This document shows positions 17,111 through 25,571 of a DNA stretch of 64,000 nt, piece by piece; within the stretch, counting starts at the first letter, position 1, and each line of letters opens with the position of its first letter. The stretch is from Ruminiclostridium cellobioparum subsp. termitidis CT1112 (lineage in GTDB: Bacteria > Bacillota > Clostridia > Acetivibrionales > DSM-1351): contig NZ_AORV01000060.1 of the NCBI RefSeq assembly GCF_000350485.1, forward strand, positions 118,018 to 182,017. The letters are read 5' to 3'. Under the pieces are notes generated by a model. The model had not been told where the DNA came from. It saw only the letters and a program-made list of their open reading frames with translations, and made no database searches. Position numbers and translations under genes: made by a program.

Positions 17111-17158
17111 CAATTAACCTCCATGAGCCCAATGTGCAAAATAAATTGCCCAAAATCA

Positions 17159-17956
17159 TCAAAGCCTACTATTCAATTTATCACGAAATTCCTTAGGTGT
17201 CACTCCCACCAGCTTTTTAAATATCAGGCTGAAATACCGCTGATCCCTGTATCCTATTTTTTCTGCTATTTCGTATATTTTACCGTCAGGTTCACGCAGA
17301 TACTCACATGCCTTTTTTATTCTGTAATACGTCAGGTAATCTCCGAAGGTCTGACCTACTTTTAGCTTGAACAGCCTGCTCAAGTAGCTCTCACTTATAA
17401 AAAGGTTATCGGCCACGGTTTTTACAGTGATATCCATGCTGTAATTCAGACTTATATATTTGACAGCCCTTCCAACATAATCATCCTCCGACACCTGGTC
17501 CACAATGTATTCCTTGAAGAGCATTACACGGCTCTCACCGATATTATCAAGCTTATCCCGGATTTTTTCAATCCTCTGTTTATCCAGTACAGCCTGACAG
17601 GTATTTGTCAGGGCATTATCCAGATCATCATCGTCAATGGGCTTTACAAGAAAATCCCGCACTCCCAGCTTCAGAGCTTTTCTGGCATACTCAAATTCAC
17701 CGTAGCCTGTGATGATGATGAATTCGGGACTCACCCCGTTCTCCTTGAGACTTTCTATCATTTTAATACCATCCAGTCCCGGCATCCTTATATCCGTGAT
17801 CACAATATCGGGTTTCACCCTGTCAATAAGCTGAACGCCTTCAAGACCGTTGGATGCCTCACCTACTACTTCACAGCCGTACTTCTGCCAGTCTGTCGTC
17901 AGTATCAGACCTTTTTTCACCAGAATTTCATCTTCAACTACAACGATTCTTATCAT
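17159..17956 (-). CDS. Response regulator with AraC-type DNA-binding domain (YesN-like, short)
   Basis: The receiver domain occupies residues 1 to about 120 (MIRIVVVEDE acidic pocket, DIVITDIRMPGLDG phospho-acceptor, FLVKP lysine). A short linker and a C-terminal AraC double helix-turn-helix (about 165-265, ending GVTPKEFRDKL) follow. At 265 residues it is shorter than classic YesN because the middle region is small. The start ATG at 17956 overlaps the histidine kinase gene by 23 bases, indicating translational coupling. It most likely activates the upstream transporter operon in response to the YesM-type sensor. Confidence 0.9.
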   Translation of the reverse strand: MIRIVVVEDEILVKKGLILTTDWQKYGCEVVGEASNGLEGVQLIDRVKPDIVITDIRMPGLDGIKMIESLKENGVSPEFIIITGYGEFEYARKALKLGVRDFLVKPIDDDDLDNALTNTCQAVLDKQRIEKIRDKLDNIGESRVMLFKEYIVDQVSEDDYVGRAVKYISLNYSMDITVKTVADNLFISESYLSRLFKLKVGQTFGDYLTYYRIKKACEYLREPDGKIYEIAEKIGYRDQRYFSLIFKKLVGVTPKEFRDKLNSRL

Positions 17957-19736
17957 GATCTTCAGACTCACCTTCCGTTTTTTCCTGCTGTATTTCGAAA
18001 AACGGCATGACCACTCTCATTATGGTACCTACATTTGCTTCACTGCTTATTGCAAGTCCGTACTGTTCACCATAGTATAATTTTATCCTCTTATCCACGT
18101 TTGCAAGTCCGATACTGCTCTTTCCCATGTCCTCGGCCTGGACCTTTTTCCTGATGCCCTCCAGGTCGTCCAAACTCATACCCACACCGTCATCCGTAAT
18201 CTCAAAGATAATTCTGTCATTATCCTTCCAACCCCTGATTTTAAGATGTGCTTTACCTATTTTATCTTCGATACCATGTATGATTGCATTTTCAACAATG
18301 GGCTGTATAATGAGCTTTGGCACTTCACAGCTCATTATATCCGGGTCAACTTCCATATCCACTTCGAATTTATTGCTGTAACGGACTTTCTGTATTGAAA
18401 TATAGCTTCCGATAAGCGAGATCTCCTCCGATATCTGTACTATATCCCTCTGATTGTTGATGCTGCTTTTCAAAAGCCTGCCAAGCTGGGAAACCATAAC
18501 GACAATATCATTAATTCCGCTTAGCTTTGCCAGCCACTTTATGGAATCAAGCGTATTATAGAGAAAATGAGGGTTTATCTGTGAATGCAGTGCTTTCAGC
18601 TCAGCAAGGCGAAGCCTGTTCTGCTTTTCCAGATCCTTCTGATAGAGCTCATTCAGATTATCCAGCATGGTATTCAGATTTTTTCCTATATATCCGAATT
18701 CATCATTATTTTTAACGGTGACTCTAGCCGCAGTATCCCCGGTTCTAACCCTGTTCATTGTATGAATTATGGTACTGAGGGGTTTGGTCAGTCCCCGGAT
18801 TATAAGAGGGGATAAAATAAGGCACATCAAAATAGCACCTATTGCCACCGCTAAAGTAGTAACTGTAATATAATTGCTGTTGATAACCACCATTTCAACC
18901 GGAACAGAGGATATGATCCTTAGCTGATAATCGTCTTTTGTTTCACTGTAACTCAGCAGCCTGTATGGTTCATCAAGATAAATCTTTTTCCCGGACTGCA
19001 TTTGAAATATTTTATCCCGGATATTGTTGTCCAGAAAGCTTCCCGGCCTGTAACCAAAAGTTTCATCATATAAAATGTAATAGTTTTTGTCTGCAATGGC
19101 ATATTTCATGGGAATTGCAGGATTTACGGCACCAAGCGCGGCTTTGAAAGCTTCCTCAGGTATGTCCATGATCACATACCCCAACACAACATTGTCCTTT
19201 TTAATGTTATGGGCAACTGCCATACAGTATCTGATACCGTTTTTTGCGGTATATCTGTTGGAGTACTCCATGGATTCGTCATTTGAATTAAGTTTCCTGA
19301 ACACGCCCCAATCCTCGTGATTTTTTATTTCATATACCTCGGGTATTTGAGATGTTGAAACGCTGAAGCTTCCATCAGCCTTTATCAGGTGCATTGCTAC
19401 CGACGTTGGTTTTCCCGCAAGCATGATATACATTTTCTGATAAATGGATGTACGGCTTTTTTCGGTAACACGTCCGGCATCAAGCATGCTGATAATTTCC
19501 TCATCCTTGCAGAAATAAGATATGGCAGACTTATACTCATCCAGTGTTCTGCCCAGACTGTTCAATGCCTGGTCCACAGTCTCCGAGGCCTGATTCTCAA
19601 GATTCCTCATGGATTCCCTGGAGGAAATGGTGTACGTGAGTGTCCCCAGCACCAGGACCGGTATAAAGCTCATAATTGTAAAGCAAATGAATAGTTTTTT
19701 AATAAAACTCAATCTGACTTTTTTATCAGAACGCAT
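17934..19736 (-). CDS. YesM-type sensor histidine kinase
   Basis: The 600-residue membrane sensor has TM1 at about 12-32, an extracellular Cache-like sensing domain (about 35-275), TM2 (about 285-308) and HAMP. The His_kinase domain of the LytS/YesM type follows, with phospho-accepting histidine in LHSQINPHFLYNTLDSIKWL. The ATPase domain has VENAIIHGIEDK and DDGVGM. It lies 81 bases after the permease gene and overlaps its response regulator. Context suggests it senses the ligand of the adjacent transporter, or its loaded binding protein. The ATG at 19736 follows GGATGG at six bases; a TTG six codons earlier is possible. Confidence 0.92.
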   Translation of the reverse strand: MRSDKKVRLSFIKKLFICFTIMSFIPVLVLGTLTYTISSRESMRNLENQASETVDQALNSLGRTLDEYKSAISYFCKDEEIISMLDAGRVTEKSRTSIYQKMYIMLAGKPTSVAMHLIKADGSFSVSTSQIPEVYEIKNHEDWGVFRKLNSNDESMEYSNRYTAKNGIRYCMAVAHNIKKDNVVLGYVIMDIPEEAFKAALGAVNPAIPMKYAIADKNYYILYDETFGYRPGSFLDNNIRDKIFQMQSGKKIYLDEPYRLLSYSETKDDYQLRIISSVPVEMVVINSNYITVTTLAVAIGAILMCLILSPLIIRGLTKPLSTIIHTMNRVRTGDTAARVTVKNNDEFGYIGKNLNTMLDNLNELYQKDLEKQNRLRLAELKALHSQINPHFLYNTLDSIKWLAKLSGINDIVVMVSQLGRLLKSSINNQRDIVQISEEISLIGSYISIQKVRYSNKFEVDMEVDPDIMSCEVPKLIIQPIVENAIIHGIEDKIGKAHLKIRGWKDNDRIIFEITDDGVGMSLDDLEGIRKKVQAEDMGKSSIGLANVDKRIKLYYGEQYGLAISSEANVGTIMRVVMPFFEIQQEKTEGESEDHDKNRCS

Positions 19737-19817
19737 TCGGCACCATCCGTCCAACGTCTTGAATTTTAGCTTTATTATAACAAATGATTACAACAAAGTT
19801 AACATAATTTGTGTATA

Positions 19818-21488
19818 TTAAATTACGGAAACTTTTCCTTTACTTACCCAGTTAAACAATAAAAGGGACAGAATGGTGGTAATTGTCAAAATGGAAGCCA
19901 ATGCCGCCGCAGTACCGAAGCTGGAACGTACAACTTCGGTGTATATTGCGACCGAAATTGTGGCTGTCTTACCGCTATACAGCATTATACTCGAACTCAG
20001 CTCATTTATTGTGGTTATCCAGCTCAAAATTGCACCTGACAAAACTCCCGGTGCCATCATGCGGGCAGTGATCTTGAAAAAGGTCTTCATGGGCGAAACC
20101 CCCAGATTGATGGAGGCTTCCTCTATACTTGGCTCAATCTGGTACAAAAGCGCACTACTGGACCTGATGGTATACGGCATTTTTCTGATAACGTAGGCTA
20201 TTATCAGAATGGCAGCCGACCCGGACAATATGATCGGCGGCTTGTTGAAGGCTACCAGCATGCATATACCTAACACGGCACCCGGAATAACATATGGGAA
20301 CATTATGAGCAGGTCGAGAAAGCTGTTGATCTTGCTTTTTCTCTTTACAATCAGGTATGACAGCAGCATGCCCGCTATTATTATTATTACGATGGCAATA
20401 ATTGAGAATGTGAAAGTATTTGTTATGTTTTTTGATAACTTATAGAATATCTTTTCATAGCTCTCTAAACTAAAGCCTTTTACAAATATGGGGCCGCTTG
20501 TTTTTACAAAAGAGGTGATGACAACAACTATCTGGGGCAGAAAAGCAACAAACGCCACAAACATGCATATTGCAGTTAACAGAATTCGCTTTGCCATGGA
20601 TAATTTTTCAATTATGGGAGGCCTCATGGCAGTCATTACGTAATTCTTCCTGGATATGACGTACTTCTGGATCAGAAGCACTGCAGTGGAGCAAAATACG
20701 ATTACAACGCTGAGGGCTCCCGCCATGTTGGCATTGCCGCCCATTTCGCTCATATATTCCTCATATACCAGAACCGGAAGCACCTTATAACCTTCCCCGA
20801 TAAGCATGGGTGTACCAAAGTCGGCCAGTGAGGACATGAATACCATTATGGCTCCTGCAGCCAGTGTTGGCATGATTACCGGTATTGTAACAGTAAATAC
20901 CCTTCTCAGTTTGCTGGACCCCAGATTCTCGGCCGCCTCTTCCAGGGAACGGTCGATACTGGACATTGCCCCTGAAACATACAAATAAACGTAAGGGAAC
21001 AATTTGAGGGTAAATACCATGATGATCCCTCCAAAGCCGTATATCGGGGGCATGGTAATCCCTATCTTTTCAAACAGATTTGTTATGAAGCCGTTCCTTC
21101 CCAGCAGCATTATCCAGGAGTAAGCTCCTATAAAAGGCGGAGACATCAGCGACATGATAATAAGGAGGTTGATAAGCTTCTTGCCGAAAACATTGAACCT
21201 CGAGGTGATATAGGCAAGTGGAACTCCCACCACCACAGATAAAACCGTTGTGAGGACAGACACCTTCAAGCTGTTTATCAGAGTGCGGTAATAATATGCC
21301 TTGGTAAAAAACGTCTTGTAAAACTTCATGGTGAATTCGCCTTCACTGTTGTAAAAGCTCCTGAATATTATTGCAAACAGCGGATATACCAGGAATATCA
21401 GCAATAGTATTATAAACAGGTATTTTGTGATATTCCAGAAGTTGAAATGATTTTTTATCTTTCCAGCAATGCTTTGCTCATTTACCAT
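19818..21488 (-). CDS. ABC transporter permease, fused double-domain (FbpB/AfuB type)
   Basis: The 556-residue integral membrane protein contains two BPD_transp_1 domains in tandem. Each has an EAA loop that contacts the ATPase: EEAAENLGSSKLRRVFTVTIP in the first half and EEASINLGVSPMKTFFKITA in the second. About twelve membrane segments are visible. This fused layout is typical of iron(III) and hexose- or glycerate-phosphate importers of the Fbp/Afu/Pgt kind. Its start overlaps the ATPase gene by seven bases. It forms a full importer with the ATPase and lipoprotein encoded upstream. Confidence 0.92.
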   Translation of the reverse strand: MVNEQSIAGKIKNHFNFWNITKYLFIILLLIFLVYPLFAIIFRSFYNSEGEFTMKFYKTFFTKAYYYRTLINSLKVSVLTTVLSVVVGVPLAYITSRFNVFGKKLINLLIIMSLMSPPFIGAYSWIMLLGRNGFITNLFEKIGITMPPIYGFGGIIMVFTLKLFPYVYLYVSGAMSSIDRSLEEAAENLGSSKLRRVFTVTIPVIMPTLAAGAIMVFMSSLADFGTPMLIGEGYKVLPVLVYEEYMSEMGGNANMAGALSVVIVFCSTAVLLIQKYVISRKNYVMTAMRPPIIEKLSMAKRILLTAICMFVAFVAFLPQIVVVITSFVKTSGPIFVKGFSLESYEKIFYKLSKNITNTFTFSIIAIVIIIIAGMLLSYLIVKRKSKINSFLDLLIMFPYVIPGAVLGICMLVAFNKPPIILSGSAAILIIAYVIRKMPYTIRSSSALLYQIEPSIEEASINLGVSPMKTFFKITARMMAPGVLSGAILSWITTINELSSSIMLYSGKTATISVAIYTEVVRSSFGTAAALASILTITTILSLLLFNWVSKGKVSVI

Positions 21489-22564
21489 AGATAAGCCTCC
21501 GTCCCTTCCTGGTCAAACAGACTGATTTTTTCAGGGTCAAAGTCGAGCCTGATCCTGTCTCCTATAGCCCTTACAAAGTCAATGTCCTTGGTGTATTCAT
21601 TGGCCTCCACCACCTGGCCGCCCGGAAGCTTGATTTCATAATTTGCAAAATCTCCAAGAAAGGTATACATCTGAATTTCTCCCGGAATGCCCCTGCCATC
21701 GGGACCGTTTATGATAAACTGTTCCGGCCTTATTGACAATACGGCGGTTTCCAGCTTTCTTTTCAATTTTACAGGATATTCCAGGCCGCCCTCGGCTTTT
21801 ATAAACGTATTCATTTTATCGTCATATCTCACCTGGACATCCAGGAAGTTGGAAGTTCCAATGAAGCCTGCAACAAATGTATTCCGGGGCCTTTTATATA
21901 TATCGGCCGGCGTATCCAGCTGCATGATTTTTCCCGACTTCATTATGGCTATTCTGTCCGATATGGCAAGTGCCTCTTCCTGGTCATGGGTAACATATAC
22001 CGTTGTTATCCCCAGATCCTTCTGCAGCTTCTTGATTATGGTTCTCATCTGGACTCTGAGCTTTGCATCCAGGTTTGAGAGCGGCTCATCCATCAGCAGA
22101 ACTCCCGGCTTTATGACAATGGCACGTGCCAGTGCAACGCGCTGCTGCTGTCCCCCCGACAGCTCGGACGGCTTCCTGTCCTTTAAATTCTTGATTTGAA
22201 CCAGATCAAGGGCCTCCATGACTTTTACCTCTATCTGGTCTTTCGGAACCTTGCGGGCCTTAAGCCCATATGCCACATTATCATATACCGTCATGTGGGG
22301 AAATATGGCATAATTTTGGAATACCATTCCTATATCCCTTTTATGAGCCTCTATCTGATTAATTACTTTATCTCCGAAATAAATTTCACCGTCGTCAATT
22401 GAATTAAACCCTGCGATCATCCTCAGCAAAGTTGTCTTTCCGCAGCCTGACGGACCAAGCAGGGTAAAAAATTCACCCTCACGGATTTCACAGGATATTT
22501 TGTCTACTGCAACAAAATCACCATACTTCTTGACTACATTACAAACCTTAACACTGTGGCTCAT
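21482..22564 (-). CDS. ABC transporter ATP-binding protein (FbpC/PotA type)
   Basis: The 360-residue ATPase has Walker A GPSGCGKTT (about residues 37-45), Q-loop in VFQNYAIFPHMTVYDN, signature LSGGQQQRVALARAI, Walker B VLLMDEPLSNLD and the H-loop in VTHDQEEALAISD. A C-terminal TOBE/OB-type regulatory region covers about 240-360. It energises the fused permease encoded just downstream. The ATG at 22564 (MSHSVKVCN) has AGGGG eight bases upstream; an in-frame start 33 bases earlier has no site. A hairpin in the 196-base gap upstream may set its level below that of the binding protein. Confidence 0.93.
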   Translation of the reverse strand: MSHSVKVCNVVKKYGDFVAVDKISCEIREGEFFTLLGPSGCGKTTLLRMIAGFNSIDDGEIYFGDKVINQIEAHKRDIGMVFQNYAIFPHMTVYDNVAYGLKARKVPKDQIEVKVMEALDLVQIKNLKDRKPSELSGGQQQRVALARAIVIKPGVLLMDEPLSNLDAKLRVQMRTIIKKLQKDLGITTVYVTHDQEEALAISDRIAIMKSGKIMQLDTPADIYKRPRNTFVAGFIGTSNFLDVQVRYDDKMNTFIKAEGGLEYPVKLKRKLETAVLSIRPEQFIINGPDGRGIPGEIQMYTFLGDFANYEIKLPGGQVVEANEYTKDIDFVRAIGDRIRLDFDPEKISLFDQEGTEAYLW

Positions 22565-22663
22565 CCACTCAACCCCTTTTCTCGCAAAGCCCGGCATTCT
22601 GTAACATCTAAAACGTATATTGTCCGGAGACGGAGGTTACAGACTACTGGACAGCTATATATT

Positions 22664-22700
22664 GTACAGGCGCCTTCCAGCTTCTGAAAGGTGCCTGCAC
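22664..22700 (-). terminator. Intra-operon hairpin between binding protein and ATPase genes
   Basis: GTACAGGCGCCTT and AAGGTGCCTGCAC pair over 13 positions (two G-U pairs) around a ten-base loop. There is no T run on the minus strand, so it is more likely a 3'-end stabiliser or partial attenuator giving extra binding-protein mRNA than a full terminator. Confidence 0.5.
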
Positions 22701-22760
22701 GAACTGATTTCCGATTATTTAATGTATTTATCCAAAAACCGTATTACTTCATATTGAAGT

Positions 22761-23846
22761 TTATCCCACTATTATCTCTTTCCACTTCTCCAGGATATTC
22801 ACCTTTTCCGAGGAAGCCCAGTTAAAATCATAGTCCACGAATTTTATATCCTTTATTGCAGGAAGGCCTTCGGGAGCTTCCGTATCAGTTCTAACCGACC
22901 TTCGGGAGAAGTCATTTGACATCATTGTCTGGCATTCCTTTCCAAGGACGAAATTAACGAAGATCTCTGCATTTTCCTTGTTTTTGCCGCCCTTTACTAT
23001 TGCGATTCCATCAGGAACAGCCGAAGTACCTTCCGACGGATAAATGATACCAACATCGGCACCGGCTTGAACATATTTGATGGCTTCCTTCTCAAGAGTC
23101 AGGCCAACACTGTACTCACCATCGGACACTTTTTTATATACATCGCCGGAGGAACTCAAAATCTTTCCATCCAGATTGCCAACAAACTGTTTTACAAAAT
23201 CCCAGCCCTTTCCGTCGTCTTTTCCGAAGGCGGTGAGCATAGTGCACAGTATGGTGTAAGAAGATCCGGACTTTGCAGGATCAGCGCAGGCAATTTTACC
23301 CTTTAGCTTTGCACTTGTCAGGTCGGCCCAGCCTTTCGGAACATCGGCCTCGCTTACAAGCTTCTTATTATACATGATTACCATCGGAAGGGGTGATTCA
23401 CCTGTCCAGAGGTTATCCTTGCTTACATACTGCGGATCTATACTGCTTAAATCTGCGGGTTTGAAGGTGTCGAAATATTTGCTGTATGCGGCCAGTGAAT
23501 CGGCTCCGCCGCCCCAGAATACATCACACAGGGGATTGCCGCTTTCTGCTTCTATTCTTTTAAGTAATTCACCTGTTCCGGCAGCTACAAGATCCACCGT
23601 GATGCCCGTCTTTTCCTGGAATTCCTTAATACCTGCATTTAAAGGATCTGCCGGGTGCGGAGAATAAACTGTGACAGTTTTTGAACCACCGGCTTTTGCA
23701 GTTGAGCTCTCGCTTGAAGCTACAGAAGTACTGGCTGCTGCCTGGGAACTTTCAGAGGAACTTCCGCCGGAATTTCCACAACCAGCCACTGCCCCCATGA
23801 TCATAATTGCAGCTAACATGGAACTGAGAATTTTTTTCATTTTCAT
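22761..23846 (-). CDS. Extracellular solute-binding lipoprotein (AfuA/FbpA type)
   Basis: The 361-residue precursor has a lipoprotein signal with lipobox VAGC (C23), then a Ser/Ala-rich tether (about 24-52). The type 2 periplasmic-binding fold follows (TVTVYSPHPADPLNAGIKEFQEKTGI, LKRIEAESGNPLCDVFWGGG). The latter motif is typical of the AfuA/FbpA and 2-aminoethylphosphonate-binding families. The clear tyrosine pair used for iron by FbpA is not evident. With a HAD phosphatase and a phosphoglucomutase-family gene nearby, a sugar-phosphate ligand is a reasonable guess. First gene of the operon; ATG at 23846 has GGGAGG about eight bases upstream. Confidence 0.88.
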   Translation of the reverse strand: MKMKKILSSMLAAIMIMGAVAGCGNSGGSSSESSQAAASTSVASSESSTAKAGGSKTVTVYSPHPADPLNAGIKEFQEKTGITVDLVAAGTGELLKRIEAESGNPLCDVFWGGGADSLAAYSKYFDTFKPADLSSIDPQYVSKDNLWTGESPLPMVIMYNKKLVSEADVPKGWADLTSAKLKGKIACADPAKSGSSYTILCTMLTAFGKDDGKGWDFVKQFVGNLDGKILSSSGDVYKKVSDGEYSVGLTLEKEAIKYVQAGADVGIIYPSEGTSAVPDGIAIVKGGKNKENAEIFVNFVLGKECQTMMSNDFSRRSVRTDTEAPEGLPAIKDIKFVDYDFNWASSEKVNILEKWKEIIVG

Positions 23847-23977
23847 TTTTCTTCCTCCCGATTTTTTATTGAATATCTACAAAAATATTATTGCATCTTA
23901 GCTTTTTTTATACAATGTGACGATTCTGAACTTTTGTTGAGAATACTTGCATGTTGTTCAGATTTGCTGCCGATTCC

Positions 23978-24006
23978 TTGAAAAATGGCGCTGCGGGTGT
24001 TAGAAT
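23978..24006 (+). promoter_or_regulatory. Predicted sigma-A promoter for the phosphohexomutase gene
   Basis: TTGAAA (23978-23983) and TAGAAT (24001-24006) are separated by 17 bases, about 47 bases before the start codon at 24053. The region 23847-24052 also serves the divergent transporter operon. Confidence 0.6.
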
Positions 24007-24052
24007 ACAGCCATAAACGGTATTTACGGAAGGATTAATTGGAGGTATTACT

Positions 24053-25465
24053 ATGATAAAATTTGGAACAGGCGGTTTTCGTGCAATAATAGCCGAAGAT
24101 TTTACCCGGGAAAATCTCGAGCTCATATCGCTTGCACTTGTAAGAATAATCAAACGCGATATGAAGCAATCTTTACCTGTGGTTATTGGATATGACCGGA
24201 GATTTTTATCGGATCTGGCTTCTAAATGGATGGCCTGCGTATTTGCAGCCGAGGGCATTAAAGTTAACCTTATAGACTATGATGCTCCAACGCCGCTTAT
24301 AATGTACGAGGTCATGAAGGAAAATGCCGCATACGGCATGGCTGTCACCGCAAGTCACAATCCGGCACAATACAATGGAGTAAAAGTGTTCACCTCAGGC
24401 GGCAGAGATGCCACAGAAACAGTCACAAATGATATTGAGGCCCAGATCGCTCTTATATCAAAGGCCGATATCCGCAGCATGGAATATTCCAGAGCAATTG
24501 CCTCAGGTCTGATAATCGCTATAAACCCCCAGAACAGTTATATTGACAGCATACTTAAAATAATTGATTACGAAGCAATTAAGAATAAGAACTTGAAGAT
24601 CCTGCTTGATCCCATGTACGGTGTCAGTAAAACCACCCTCCAGACAATCCTGCTCACCTGCCGCTGCCAGGTGGATGTCATACATGACCGGCATGACACA
24701 CTGTTTGGAGGAAGGCTCCCCTCCCCCAACAGTTCGACGCTGTACCACCTGTCCCAGCTGGTTGTTCAGGGCGGTTACGACATGGGCATAGCAACAGACG
24801 GAGATGCCGACAGAATTGGTCTGATCGACTCCAGCGGCACTTTTATACATCCCAATGACATCCTGGTGCTGCTGTATTTTTATCTGCATGAATTCAAAGG
24901 CTGGAAGGGAGATGTTGTAAGAAACATTGCGACAACCCACTGCCTCGACCGGATGGCAGCCGCATTTGGAGAAAAGTGTCACGAGGTGCCGGTGGGCTTC
25001 AAGCATATTTCCTCCAAAATGATGGAAACTGATGCCCTTATCGGGGGAGAATCCTCGGGAGGCCTGACGGTCAGGGGGCACATACAGGGCAAGGACGGTG
25101 TTTATGCCGGATCACTTTTAGTTGAAATGATGAGTGTAATCGGAAAGCCTTTGAATGAAATTTTGAAGGACATACACACTAAATACGGAAGTTTCTTTAT
25201 GGATGAATTTGACTGTCTGATGACCGGTGAACGCAAATTGGATCTGTCAAATCTCCTGTTCCGGGAAAAACAGATTCCGGAATTCCCATGGGCTATAGAT
25301 AAAATTTCATACCTTGACGGCTGCAAGATATATTTCAAAGACGGTGGTTGGGTCATCTGCCGTTTTTCGGGAACCGAACCTGTTCTGAGAATTTTCAGTG
25401 AAATGCCGTCCCTGGAGGACGCCAAAAGTGTAATAAATATATTCCGCAGCTTTCTTCAGCTTTAG
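24053..25465 (+). CDS. Phosphoglucomutase/phosphomannomutase family protein
   Basis: The 470-residue enzyme moves a phosphate between C1 and C6 of a hexose (or hexosamine). All four active-site segments are present: phosphoserine loop TASHNP (S101), metal loop DGDADR, sugar-binding GGESSG and phosphate-binding RFSGTEP near the C-terminus. It begins with FGTGGFRA, typical of the clostridial subgroup. It is slightly shorter than classical PGM. It is one of few plus-strand genes, divergent from the AfuABC-type operon, and links phosphorylase-derived glucose-1-phosphate to glycolysis. A GGAGG site is seven bases before the ATG. Confidence 0.92.
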   Translation: MIKFGTGGFRAIIAEDFTRENLELISLALVRIIKRDMKQSLPVVIGYDRRFLSDLASKWMACVFAAEGIKVNLIDYDAPTPLIMYEVMKENAAYGMAVTASHNPAQYNGVKVFTSGGRDATETVTNDIEAQIALISKADIRSMEYSRAIASGLIIAINPQNSYIDSILKIIDYEAIKNKNLKILLDPMYGVSKTTLQTILLTCRCQVDVIHDRHDTLFGGRLPSPNSSTLYHLSQLVVQGGYDMGIATDGDADRIGLIDSSGTFIHPNDILVLLYFYLHEFKGWKGDVVRNIATTHCLDRMAAAFGEKCHEVPVGFKHISSKMMETDALIGGESSGGLTVRGHIQGKDGVYAGSLLVEMMSVIGKPLNEILKDIHTKYGSFFMDEFDCLMTGERKLDLSNLLFREKQIPEFPWAIDKISYLDGCKIYFKDGGWVICRFSGTEPVLRIFSEMPSLEDAKSVINIFRSFLQL

Positions 25466-25522
25466 AATAATAGTCATGCCTTGGTTTCAACCTCAGCTAA
25501 AACCCTTCTGCGCAGTCGGACA

Positions 25523-25551
25523 GGAGGCTGCCCGTTAATTGAGCAGCCTCC
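25523..25551. terminator. Shared hairpin between converging genes
   Basis: GGAGGCTGC and GCAGCCTCC form a perfect nine-base stem around an 11-base loop between the ends of the phosphohexomutase and GH94 genes. No T run follows on either strand, so it may act as a bidirectional weak terminator or mRNA end stabiliser. Confidence 0.5.
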
Positions 25552-25571
25552 CTTCCAGTGCATTGTAATAT

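Noticed and set aside
24503..25081. A 192-codon minus-strand frame
   Set aside because: It is antisense to the phosphohexomutase gene with no family resemblance.
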